Positions 1 through 7,437 of a stretch of 64,000 nt of DNA are shown here, in pieces. Position 1 is the first letter of the stretch. Each line of letters begins with the position of its first letter. Made by a program: the position numbers and the translations under genes. A model generated the notes under the pieces. It searched no databases. It saw only the letters and a list, made by a program, of their open reading frames with translations, and had not been told where the DNA came from. Origin of the DNA: Streptomyces sp. NBC_01298 (GTDB taxonomy: Bacteria > Actinomycetota > Actinomycetes > Streptomycetales > Streptomycetaceae); NCBI RefSeq assembly GCF_035978755.1, contig NZ_CP108414.1, positions 6,262,001 to 6,326,000 of the forward strand, in the 5' to 3' direction.

Positions 1-1111
1 GTCGCAGCCGGTAGCGCACGGTGTTCGGGTGTACGAACAGCATCCGGGCCGCGCCTTCCAGGCTGCTCGCCTGCTCCAGATAAACACTCAGCGTTTCCAG
101 GAGGGCCGAGCCCGCCTCTTCGAGCGGTCTGTAGATCTCCTCCACCAACTGCTCGCGGGCCGCAGGGTCGGAGGCGATGGCGCGTTCGGGCAGGAGATCA
201 TCCGCGAGGACCGGCCTCGGTGCGTCCTGCCACGCCGTACAGGCCTTGAGTCCGGCCGCGGCGGCCTGCGCCGATTTCGTGGCGTTCAGCAGGTCCGGGA
301 CCACCGGTCCGGCGACCACCGCACCCGCCGCGAACGGCCCGATCAGCGACTTCGCCACCTGCATGGGATTGTCGCTGCCGCCCGCGATCACCACGAGCCG
401 GTCACCCAGCACACCGGTGAGCACCTGCAGCTTGTGGTGGCGGGCCGCCCGCCGGATCGCCTCGACCGTCAGCTCGCTGTCGCCCTCCGGCGCCGTGCCC
501 AGCACCACGCACACGTGCTCGGGGGAGTTCCAGCCGAGGGCCGCGGCCCGGGACAGCGCGCCCTCGTCGGCCTCCCCGGACAGCACCGCGTTGACCACCA
601 GGGACTCCAGCCGGGCGTCCCACGCACCGCGTGCCTCGGCGGCCTGGGCGTACACCTGGGCGGTCGCGAAGGCGATCTCCCGGGCGTACACGAGCAGGGC
701 CTCGCGCAGGATCGACTCGTCGCCGGGCGCGGCGACCTCGTCGATCGCGGTCTCCATGACCTCGATCGTGGTCCGCACCATCTCGACGGTCTGGCGCAGG
801 GTGATCGCCCGGGTCAGCTCGCGCGGAGCCGTCCCGAAGACATCGGTGGAGATCGCCTGGGGGGTCTCCGGATGCCGGAACCACTCGGTGAACGCGGCGA
901 TGCCGGCCTGGGCGACCAGGCCGATCCAGGACCGGTTCTCCGGCGGCATCGCCCGGTACCACGACAGCGTCTCGTCCATGCGCGCGATGGCGTTGGCGGC
1001 GAGCCGGCCGGAAGACTTCTCCAGTCGGCGCAGCGTCGCCGCGTGCGGATGGGCCGGAGCCGGATGTGCGGGATGGGCCGCGGGTGAATGCTCACGTTCG
1101 GGTTGGGGCAC
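1..1111 (-). CDS. fasR: FasR-type PucR/CdaR transcriptional regulator (3' end off window)
   Basis: The minus-strand frame is open from a GTG at 1111 to the left edge without a stop. The N-terminus is rich in Pro, Ala and His; a middle region reads like a PucR/GGDEF-like domain, and the last residues before the edge are the C-terminal helix-turn-helix of the PucR/CdaR family (MLFVHPNTVRYRLR). In Streptomyces this protein is FasR, the activator of the fatty-acid synthase genes fabD-fabH-acpP-fabF, which would lie just beyond the left edge. The downstream order (aceE, terD) supports that assignment. The final few dozen residues are missing only because the window ends. An internal ATG at 979 is in frame but would remove conserved sequence. 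Confidence 0.85.
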   Translation of the reverse strand, partial: MPQPEREHSPAAHPAHPAPAHPHAATLRRLEKSSGRLAANAIARMDETLSWYRAMPPENRSWIGLVAQAGIAAFTEWFRHPETPQAISTDVFGTAPRELTRAITLRQTVEMVRTTIEVMETAIDEVAAPGDESILREALLVYAREIAFATAQVYAQAAEARGAWDARLESLVVNAVLSGEADEGALSRAAALGWNSPEHVCVVLGTAPEGDSELTVEAIRRAARHHKLQVLTGVLGDRLVVIAGGSDNPMQVAKSLIGPFAAGAVVAGPVVPDLLNATKSAQAAAAGLKACTAWQDAPRPVLADDLLPERAIASDPAAREQLVEEIYRPLEEAGSALLETLSVYLEQASSLEGAARMLFVHPNTVRYRLR

Positions 1112-1191
1112 GTGACAAGACTGCCTTATCGGAACCGCTGCGCGGAGTCCGGTCCCGTCCCGGGCCGCGCTCCGGGGCTACGGTGGCCCCC

Positions 1192-1863
1192 ATGATCGAT
1201 GTACGCCGAAGCCCCGACCGGTACGAGGGCGGGGACCCGGGATCCGGGATCACCACCCGGCACGCCTTCTCCTTCGGCGCGCACTACGACCCCGACAACC
1301 TGCGGTTCGGCCCGGTCCTGGCGTGCAACGAGGAGAGCCTCGCCCCCGGCGCGGGCTTCGACGAGCACCCCCACAGCCACACCGAGATCGTGACCTGGGT
1401 GGCCGAGGGCGAGCTCACCCACCGGGACGCCGAGGGCGCCACCACCCTGGTGCGGCCCGGTGACGTACAGCACCTCGGCGCGGCGTCCGGGACCCGGCAC
1501 GCGGAGCGCAACGACGGCTCCGGTCCGCTGCGGTTCGTCCAGATGTGGCTGGCCCCGGCCGATCCGGCCGGGGAGCCCTCGTACGCGCTGGTCCGGGGGA
1601 TCGCCGACGGCACGCCCTACGCCGTGCCGGCCGCCGGGGCCGTCCTGCACGTACGGCGTCCCGGCGCGGGCGAGCGGGTGGCCGTACCGGCCGCCGGGCG
1701 GGTGTACCTGCACGTCGTACGGGGAGACCTGCGGCTGGACGGCGGATCCGCGGACGGCGCCGAGGAACTCAGCCCCGGGGACTCGGTGCGGATCACCGGC
1801 GAGCCGGAGCTGGAACTGGTCGCCGGCTCGCCGGCCGAGGTGCTGATCTGGGAGTTCGCGTAG
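1192..1863 (+). CDS. Pirin family protein (bicupin)
   Basis: A 223-residue protein with the pirin fold of two cupin halves. The N-terminal cupin has the metal-binding set H59, H61 and H63 in HPHSHTE, plus H103 and E105 in RHAERN, as in YhhW-type pirins that oxidise quercetin in vitro. It is cytoplasmic, with no signal peptide. The C-terminal half is short and lacks a metal site, which is usual. Start chosen at the ATG at 1192; in-frame extension upstream would run through the divergent fasR promoter region. The physiological substrate is unknown. Confidence 0.85.
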   Translation: MIDVRRSPDRYEGGDPGSGITTRHAFSFGAHYDPDNLRFGPVLACNEESLAPGAGFDEHPHSHTEIVTWVAEGELTHRDAEGATTLVRPGDVQHLGAASGTRHAERNDGSGPLRFVQMWLAPADPAGEPSYALVRGIADGTPYAVPAAGAVLHVRRPGAGERVAVPAAGRVYLHVVRGDLRLDGGSADGAEELSPGDSVRITGEPELELVAGSPAEVLIWEFA

Positions 1864-1914
1864 ACGTGGCCCGTAGGCGCAGGTCCCGCATTTCCCGTAG
1901 GACCCGCAGGGGCC

Positions 1915-2742
1915 TCAGCGGGTCCTGAGCTCGGCGAGCACCGCGTCGGTGAACGGCGGCCAGGCCTCGACCGCCCAGGGCCCGAAGGCGCGGTCGGTCA
2001 GCGCCACGCAGGCGGCGCGGGCGTCCGGGTCCACCCACAGGAAGGTCCCGGACTGCCCGAAGTGCCCGAAGGTGCGCGGCGAGGACCCGGCGCCCGTCCA
2101 GTGCGGGGCCTTCCCGTCGCGGATCTCCAGGCCGAGACCCCAGTCGTTGGGGGACTGGTGGCCGTAGCCGGGCAGCACGCCCTTGAGCCCGGGGTGGACC
2201 ACGGAGGTGGCCTCCGCGACGGTGCGGACGTCCAGCAGCCGGGGCTGCTGGAGTTCGGCGGCGAAGCGCAGCAGGTCGGAGACGGTGGAGACGCCGTCCT
2301 TGGCGGGCGAGCCCTCCAGGCTGCTCGACCCCATGCCCAGCGGCTCGAAGACGGCCTCGGCCAGGTACGCGGCGAAGGGGATCCCGGTGGCCTTCGCGAT
2401 GTGGTCGCCGAGCTCCTCGAAACCGGCGTTCGAGTACAGCCGGCGCTCCCCGGGAGGGGCCGTCACCCGGTGCTCGTCGAAGGCCAGGCCGCTGGTGTGG
2501 GCGAGCAGGTGGCGCACGGTGGAGCCCACGGGCCCTGCCGGTTCGTCCAGCTCGATCGCGCCCTCCTCGTAGGCGACGAGGGCGGCGTAGGCGGTGAGCG
2601 GCTTGGTGACGGAGGCCAGCGGGAAGCGGTGGTCCACCGGGCCGTGCGTACCGAGCACGGTCCCGTCGGAGTCGACCACGGCCGCGGCAGCGGTCGGAAC
2701 CGGCCAGTTCTCGATGATGCGCAGACTCTGCAAGCTCTCCAT
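1915..2742 (-). CDS. Serine hydrolase, beta-lactamase/class C PBP-like family
   Basis: A 275-residue protein of the beta-lactamase-related (PF00144) superfamily. The catalytic SxxK motif is SVTK (S44, K47), and the second motif reads YSN in RRLYSNAGF. A GHFGQSG stretch near the C-terminus corresponds to the HxG-type third motif. There is no signal peptide, so it is predicted cytosolic; such proteins are usually esterases or DD-peptidase-like enzymes rather than true beta-lactamases. Start ATG at 2742. It is divergent from the MerR gene, and the MerR-type palindrome lies 18 bp upstream of this start, so the regulator may also affect it. Confidence 0.85.
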   Translation of the reverse strand: MESLQSLRIIENWPVPTAAAAVVDSDGTVLGTHGPVDHRFPLASVTKPLTAYAALVAYEEGAIELDEPAGPVGSTVRHLLAHTSGLAFDEHRVTAPPGERRLYSNAGFEELGDHIAKATGIPFAAYLAEAVFEPLGMGSSSLEGSPAKDGVSTVSDLLRFAAELQQPRLLDVRTVAEATSVVHPGLKGVLPGYGHQSPNDWGLGLEIRDGKAPHWTGAGSSPRTFGHFGQSGTFLWVDPDARAACVALTDRAFGPWAVEAWPPFTDAVLAELRTR

Positions 2743-2759
2743 GCGGCCGAGGGTACTTG

Positions 2760-2777
2760 CTTGGAGTGCACTCCAAG
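2760..2777. promoter_or_regulatory. MerR-type operator: perfect 18-bp palindrome
   Basis: CTTGGAGTGCACTCCAAG is its own reverse complement. It sits between a TTGCTT (-35-like, 2757-2762) and a TTAGCG-like -10 around 2781-2786, the usual place for a MerR-family operator (inside a stretched spacer). It lies 16 bp upstream of the MerR start codon and directly in the divergent intergenic gap, so it probably governs the merR-aldo/keto reductase operon. Confidence 0.75.
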
Positions 2778-2793
2778 GATTTAGCGTGGAGTC

Positions 2794-3210
2794 ATGAGCC
2801 TGACCCAGACCCCCCTGCAGACGCGGACGCGGTACACGATCAGCGAGGTCGAGGCACGGACCGGTCTGACCCAGCACACCTTGCGCTGGTACGAGCGGAT
2901 CGGCCTGATGCCGCACGTGGACCGCTCGCACTCGGGGCAGCGGCGGTTCACCGACAAGGATCTCGAATGGCTGGGTTTCGTCGGGAAGTTGCGCACCACC
3001 GGAATGTCGGTGGCGGACATGGTCCGGTACGCGGAACTCGTCCGCGAGGGCCCGCACACCGCCGACGACCGGCGGGAGCTGCTGGAGCGCACGCGCGACG
3101 AGGTGCGGACGCGGATCGCGGAACTGACCGACGCGCTCGCGGTACTGGACTACAAGATCGATACGTATGCGATGTGCACCACCGTCGCGGGAGAGGCAGA
3201 CCGGACATGA
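2794..3210 (+). CDS. MerR family transcriptional regulator
   Basis: A 138-residue MerR protein. The N-terminal winged helix starts YTISEVEARTGLTQHTLRWY and has the conserved RWYERIGL turn, followed by a long dimerisation helix (about residues 80-125). There are no clustered metal-binding Cys residues at the C-terminus (a single Cys in MCTT), so a metal sensor is unlikely; it resembles the small drug/aldehyde-type MerR proteins. Its TGA overlaps the ATG of the aldo/keto reductase (ATGA), indicating translational coupling. A perfect palindromic operator lies just upstream, consistent with autoregulation. Confidence 0.9.
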   Translation: MSLTQTPLQTRTRYTISEVEARTGLTQHTLRWYERIGLMPHVDRSHSGQRRFTDKDLEWLGFVGKLRTTGMSVADMVRYAELVREGPHTADDRRELLERTRDEVRTRIAELTDALAVLDYKIDTYAMCTTVAGEADRT

Positions 3211-4241
3211 CCGGAAACACGGCAGGCGACACGGCACGGATCGAGCAGGTCGAACTGGGCGCGGGCGGACCGCTGGTGGGCGTCCAGGGGCTCGGCTGCA
3301 TGGGCATGAGCGAGTTCTACGGGGAGACGGACGAGGCGGCGGCCCGGCAGACCCTGGACGCGGCACTGGACGCCGGGGTCACGCTCTTCGACACCGCCGA
3401 CATCTACGGGCGGGGCGCCAACGAGGAGTTCCTCGCGCCGTTCGTGGCCGCGCACCGCGACCGGATCACCCTCGCCACGAAGTTCGCCATAGAACGGACG
3501 GACGACCCGCAGTACCGGGCGGTCCGCAACGACCGCGCCTACATCCGCGGCGCTGTGGAGGACAGCCTGCGCAGGCTGGGCACCGAGGTGATCGACCTCT
3601 ACTACATGCACCGGCGCGACCCGGCCGTCCCGTTCGCCGAGTCGGTGGGCGCGATGGCGGAGCTGGTGAAGGAGGGCAAGGTGCTCCACCTCGGGCTCAG
3701 CGAGGTGACCGGCGCCGAGCTGCGCGAGGCGCACGCGGTGCACCCGATCGCGGCGCTCCAGTCGGAGTGGTCGCTGTTCAGCCGGGACGTGGAGCGCAGC
3801 GCGGTGGGCGCGGCGGCGGAGCTGGGCGTGGCCTTCGTGCCGTACTCCCCGCTCGGGCGCGGCTTCCTGACCGGGTCCTTCGCGGACGCGTCGGCGGATC
3901 TGACGGCCGATGACTTCCGCAAGTACCAGCCCCGGTTCACCGGTGACAACGCGAAGACGAACGGGGAGCTCCTGACCCCCGTCCGGGAGATCGCGGCGGC
4001 CCGCGGGGCCACGCCGGCGCAGATCGCCCTGGCGTGGGTGCAGCAGCGGGCGGCGGTGCACGGCCTGACGGTCGTCCCGATCCCGGGCACCCGCAAGCCC
4101 TCCCGCCTCGCGGAGAACACGGCGGCGACCCGCATCACCCTGACGACGGCGGAACTCGCCCTGCTGGAACCGATCGCGGCCCAGGTCGCGGGCGACCGCT
4201 ACCCGGACATGAGCGCGACCTCGGTGGCGCGCGAGGGGTAG
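3207..4241 (+). CDS. Aldo/keto reductase
   Basis: A 344-residue NADPH-dependent aldo/keto reductase (YajO/Tas-like group, TIM barrel). The catalytic tetrad is visible as D62 and Y67 in FDTADIYGRG, K92 in LATKF and H135 in YYMHRR. The C-terminal cofactor-binding region includes PIPGTRKPSRLAEN. It is expressed from the MerR operon with an ATGA overlap, so it probably reduces an aldehyde or ketone that the MerR protein senses, directly or indirectly. The physiological substrate cannot be read from the sequence. Confidence 0.92.
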   Translation: MTGNTAGDTARIEQVELGAGGPLVGVQGLGCMGMSEFYGETDEAAARQTLDAALDAGVTLFDTADIYGRGANEEFLAPFVAAHRDRITLATKFAIERTDDPQYRAVRNDRAYIRGAVEDSLRRLGTEVIDLYYMHRRDPAVPFAESVGAMAELVKEGKVLHLGLSEVTGAELREAHAVHPIAALQSEWSLFSRDVERSAVGAAAELGVAFVPYSPLGRGFLTGSFADASADLTADDFRKYQPRFTGDNAKTNGELLTPVREIAAARGATPAQIALAWVQQRAAVHGLTVVPIPGTRKPSRLAENTAATRITLTTAELALLEPIAAQVAGDRYPDMSATSVAREG

Positions 4242-4246
4242 GTCTT

Positions 4247-4345
4247 TCAGCCGTCCGGCGTTTGAGGACCGGGGTCTGGGGCGGAGCCCCGGGGAACGGG
4301 CGAAGGGCGGGTTGGGGACAGCCCCGCAGGGCCGGGCCGATGTCC
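4247..4345 (+). repeat. Dispersed intergenic repeat, copy 1
   Basis: Begins with the core TCAGCCGTCCGGCGTTTGAG and continues through GGGGAACGG, GAAGGGCGGG and GGGGACAGCCCCGC blocks. The same block order occurs at 25156-25313, 51886-52018 (reverse) and 58047-58201 (reverse, inside a gene). Internal hairpins suggest it also serves as transcription terminator for the aldo/keto reductase gene. Confidence 0.8.
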
Positions 4346-4352
4346 CGTGGGG

Positions 4353-5198
4353 TCAGGCCCCGGCCGTGAACCGGTCCCGCAGGGCCCGGTACTCCGCGTC
4401 CGTGAGGAGCCCCGCACTGTGCAGCTCGGCGAGATGCTGGATCCGCTCCCAGGACCGCGGCCCGGACACCCCCGCGCCGGAGGCGACAACGGCCCGCGCC
4501 CGCAGAGCCGCCAGCACGGCCGCCGCGAACGGCAGCGACTCGTGCACGCCCCCGTACCCGACACCGAACACCGCGGAGGCGAGATCGTGGTCGGGCCGCG
4601 GATCACCGGCGCCCTCGCGGGGCAACAGCCGCAGGTGGCCTCCGGGCCGTTCCGGGGAGTGCCAGACCAGCCCGGCCAGGGCGGCCAGCGGATACCGCTG
4701 GTCGCCCGCCTTCCACTTGGCGCTCGTGGCCCCGGTGCGCGACCAGCGGAGGGTGACGGCGCCGCCGTCGAAGGAGAGCCGGGCGTCGTACGCCTTCAGC
4801 GTGGCCGGCGGCTCCGGGGCGCGGACGAGGAACCGTTCGGCCGGCTCGGCGGGTCCCAGCCGTTCGCGCAGGGCCTCGGTGAAGGCGGCGGCACGGCCGG
4901 CCTCGCCCCCGCCACCCGGCAGCACCAGCCGGTACGGATCGCAGACCTCCCGCAATTGCCCGGCCGCGGCCTCCATCAGCGGGTCCGCTCCCACCCGTAC
5001 GCGGGCGTGCAGCACCAGGGTGTCCCGCCGCCCCACGGTCAGGTCCACCCCGGACAACGCCTCCAGGGGAATCCGGCGTTCTCCCAGGGCGTGCCAGAGT
5101 CTGGGCGTTCGAATCCCCCGTGCGAAGCGGATGATGAGCGAGTCCGTGGTGCGGTCGAACTCCCAGACGGCATGGTTTCCGGCCAGTACGTCACCCAT
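4353..5198 (-). CDS. DUF4429 domain protein with C-terminal SHOCT helix
   Basis: A 281-residue protein with two DUF4429-type beta-rich halves (about residues 1-110 and 130-235; the repeat LSFDGGAVTLRWSRTG marks the second) and a C-terminal SHOCT segment (IQHLAELHSAGLLTDAEYRA). The combination is common in Streptomyces; function unknown, and SHOCT domains are thought to mediate oligomerisation. Start ATG at 5198; an in-frame ATG at 5207 would add three residues. No signal peptide. The 3' end abuts a dispersed repeat shared with the convergent aldo/keto reductase. Confidence 0.85.
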   Translation of the reverse strand: MGDVLAGNHAVWEFDRTTDSLIIRFARGIRTPRLWHALGERRIPLEALSGVDLTVGRRDTLVLHARVRVGADPLMEAAAGQLREVCDPYRLVLPGGGGEAGRAAAFTEALRERLGPAEPAERFLVRAPEPPATLKAYDARLSFDGGAVTLRWSRTGATSAKWKAGDQRYPLAALAGLVWHSPERPGGHLRLLPREGAGDPRPDHDLASAVFGVGYGGVHESLPFAAAVLAALRARAVVASGAGVSGPRSWERIQHLAELHSAGLLTDAEYRALRDRFTAGA

Positions 5199-5271
5199 GC
5201 GGCACATCGTAAAGGGGCGCACCCCCGTGCGTCCCCCCGCTGCGCGGTCCGATTTCGGGTCGGCCGAGCGG

Positions 5272-6516
5272 TCAGGCGCCGTCGGAACCGGAAGTTCCGC
5301 GTCGGCAGGAGTCGTCCCCGGCGGCGCACACGGTAGAACCGAACGCACCGGTTCCGATATTGGCGAAGTTGTCCAGGGATTCGGTCCCTGGCTCGAAGTA
5401 GCCGGTGTGGCTCTTGGCTCCGGCCGCCGACAGGACCCGCGCGCCGAACTCCCCGGAGACCGGATCCACGCCGTGGCCCAGGCCGCCGAACTCCAGGTGG
5501 GGCACGTCGGCGATCCAGTCACCGGCATCGCGCATCGCCCACACCCGCGCGGAGGTGCCCAGCTCGGCGGCGTTCCCGGCGCGCATGCCGGGGCTGCCGG
5601 CCACCACGATGTCCGTGACCCGGGGCGGCAGTTCGTGCGCCGCCACCCCGCACACCACCGAGCCGTAGCTGTGGCAGAACAGCGCCACGCTCGCCCGTCC
5701 CGGCAGCCCGGAGGTCAGTGAGCGCAGCCTGGCCGCGCCGTCCACGGCCAGTCGCCCGGTCGCCGCGTCCATACCGACGCCGGTCGGGGCGGTGTAGCCG
5801 GCCCAGGCGATGACCGCGGTCCGGCCGCCGGGGGCGGCCGCGCGCTCGGCCTCGTACAGGGACTCGGCCATGCCGACCGGTGCGGTCAGCCGGCGCACCG
5901 AGCGTTCGAAGGTGAGCGCGTCGGTGTCGACCCCGGGGACGACCACCGAGACCCGGCGGGCCTCGCCGAGGTCGCCGAAGACCTCCGCGACGAGGGCGCC
6001 GCCGGTGGGGTCGAAGACGAGGATCTGCCGGCCGGGCTCGGCGAGGGACTCGAAGCGGTGGGAGCGCCGGGCTGCGACGGCACGGTCGGAGGGGGCCAGC
6101 GTGATGTCGCGGGCACGGGTGTCCTCGACCCGCGCGGCCTGCTTCAGGGCCATTCGGTTGGCCCGGTAGCGGACGTCGGGCGGCACGCCGTCGAGATTGC
6201 CGACCACCAGCGGATGGCCCTCGGTGAGCCGGGCGCGCTGGGCGCCGTCGAAACTCCTGAAGAAACGTGCCACCACGGGCGCCGGGGCGTCCGCGGCGGG
6301 CAGGGCCCGGCCTTCGAAGTGCGCGTGCGCCCAGGACGCGAGCGCGGCCTGGCGCGGGGACGGGTCGTCCGCGGTCCGGTAGACGGCCGTCCAGCCGGTG
6401 GTCGCGAGCATCAGGAAGACCACCGTCAGCGCGAGCAGCGCGCGCAGGGCGGCCGGGCGCGCGGGGGCGTCGGCGGAGAGGGCGTGGGCGGGGCCGGGCA
6501 GGTTCACTGCCTCCAC
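5272..6516 (-). CDS. Alpha/beta hydrolase, DUF1023-like, membrane-anchored
   Basis: A 414-residue protein starting at a GTG (6516). A hydrophobic segment at about residues 28-48 (ALLALTVVFLMLATTGW) acts as signal anchor, so the catalytic domain is predicted to be outside. The nucleophile elbow is FCHSYGS around residue 281, the usual DUF1023 GHSYGS with the first Gly replaced by Cys; the acid and His probably lie in the C-terminal part (VDPVSGEFG and KSHTGYFEP). The family includes streptomycete cell-surface esterases and peptidases of unknown substrate. The last residues are Cys/Ser/Gly-rich. Confidence 0.82.
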   Translation of the reverse strand: MEAVNLPGPAHALSADAPARPAALRALLALTVVFLMLATTGWTAVYRTADDPSPRQAALASWAHAHFEGRALPAADAPAPVVARFFRSFDGAQRARLTEGHPLVVGNLDGVPPDVRYRANRMALKQAARVEDTRARDITLAPSDRAVAARRSHRFESLAEPGRQILVFDPTGGALVAEVFGDLGEARRVSVVVPGVDTDALTFERSVRRLTAPVGMAESLYEAERAAAPGGRTAVIAWAGYTAPTGVGMDAATGRLAVDGAARLRSLTSGLPGRASVALFCHSYGSVVCGVAAHELPPRVTDIVVAGSPGMRAGNAAELGTSARVWAMRDAGDWIADVPHLEFGGLGHGVDPVSGEFGARVLSAAGAKSHTGYFEPGTESLDNFANIGTGAFGSTVCAAGDDSCRRGTSGSDGA

Positions 6517-6687
6517 CCTAGGAGACCGTCGCGGGTGGCTGCGCGCCGGGTGACGGGAGTCACGGCCGATCGTGGGACACCCGCCTGCGGGTGCTCCCGT
6601 ACGGGACCGCGCGCGGGCGACCGGGCCCGTACGGGTGTTCGCCGTACCCCTACGGGTCTTCGCCCGGCCGGGTGCGAACCGCCCAGG

Positions 6688-7347
6688 TCAGGCGGGCCGG
6701 CGCCAGTCGGAGGTCAGCGCCGGGCCGATCTGGTCGAGGTAGACCTCGGTCATCCGCCGGATGGCGGCCACGCTGGTGTCCTCGCCCTGCCCCCAGAGGC
6801 GGCCGGTGACGCGCATCACGCCCGTGAACGCGGCGACGGCCACCCGCGGGCGCGGGTCGGCGTCCACGTCCAGGCCCTCGCGCTCGGCCAGCAGCCGGGC
6901 GATCCGCTCCTCCAGCTCGGTGGAGCGGCGCAGGTGCACGGCGAGCAGGGCCGGGGTGGACTCGATCAGCTGATAGCTGCGCATGTACAGGTCGATGGGG
7001 ACCAGGTCCGAAATGGCCTCGTCGACGGTGTCCCAGGCGGCGAGCACGGCCGAGCGCATCGCCTCGAAGGGGCCCTCGGCGGGCGGGCGGGAGTCCAGCG
7101 CCGCGACGAAGTGCGATTCGACCAGGTCCTGGACGGCGAAGGCGACCTCTTCCTTGTTGGCGAAGTACCGGAAGAAGGTGCGCTGGGAGACGTCCACGGC
7201 GTCGGTGATCTCGTCGACGGTCGTCTCCTCGTACCCCTGGGCGATGAAGAGGAGGAGGGCCGCGCGCAGCAGTGCGTCGCGCGTGCGCTGTTTCTTGCGC
7301 TCGCGCAGTCCGGCCGGCGGTGCGGACGCGGGCCGCTGATCGGTCAT
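6688..7347 (-). CDS. TetR family transcriptional regulator
   Basis: A 219-residue TetR repressor. The N-terminal DNA-binding domain runs from about residue 18 to 65, with recognition region VSQRTFFRYFANKEEV. The C-terminal part is the ligand-binding helical domain (MftR C-like). It is divergent from an EmrB/QacA-type efflux gene across a 90-bp gap containing two inverted repeats, the classical layout of a drug-responsive repressor and its pump. Start ATG at 7347. Confidence 0.9.
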   Translation of the reverse strand: MTDQRPASAPPAGLRERKKQRTRDALLRAALLLFIAQGYEETTVDEITDAVDVSQRTFFRYFANKEEVAFAVQDLVESHFVAALDSRPPAEGPFEAMRSAVLAAWDTVDEAISDLVPIDLYMRSYQLIESTPALLAVHLRRSTELEERIARLLAEREGLDVDADPRPRVAVAAFTGVMRVTGRLWGQGEDTSVAAIRRMTEVYLDQIGPALTSDWRRPA

Positions 7348-7375
7348 CACGGCCGTCAGGCTACCTGTGACCGAC

Positions 7376-7431
7376 CTGACAGTGCTGTCTGACGAACCGC
7401 CCTGTGAAGTGTCAGTCGCTGTCACTAATCT
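7376..7431. promoter_or_regulatory. Divergent tetR/MFS promoter with two candidate TetR operators
   Basis: Two imperfect inverted repeats lie in the 90-bp gap: CTGACAG-TG-CTGTCTG (7376-7391) and AGTGTCAG-TCG-CTGTCACT (7408-7426), each with one mismatch per arm and both built on a CTGTCA half-site. A -10-like TAATCT follows at 7426-7431, only a few bases before the MFS ATG at 7438. No Shine-Dalgarno sequence is seen there, so the MFS message may be leaderless. Confidence 0.55.
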
Positions 7432-7437
7432 GTCCGC

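Noticed and set aside
1915..2742. True beta-lactamase (resistance gene)
   Set aside because: No signal peptide and only generic SxxK/YSN motifs; better described as a cytosolic serine hydrolase of the same fold.
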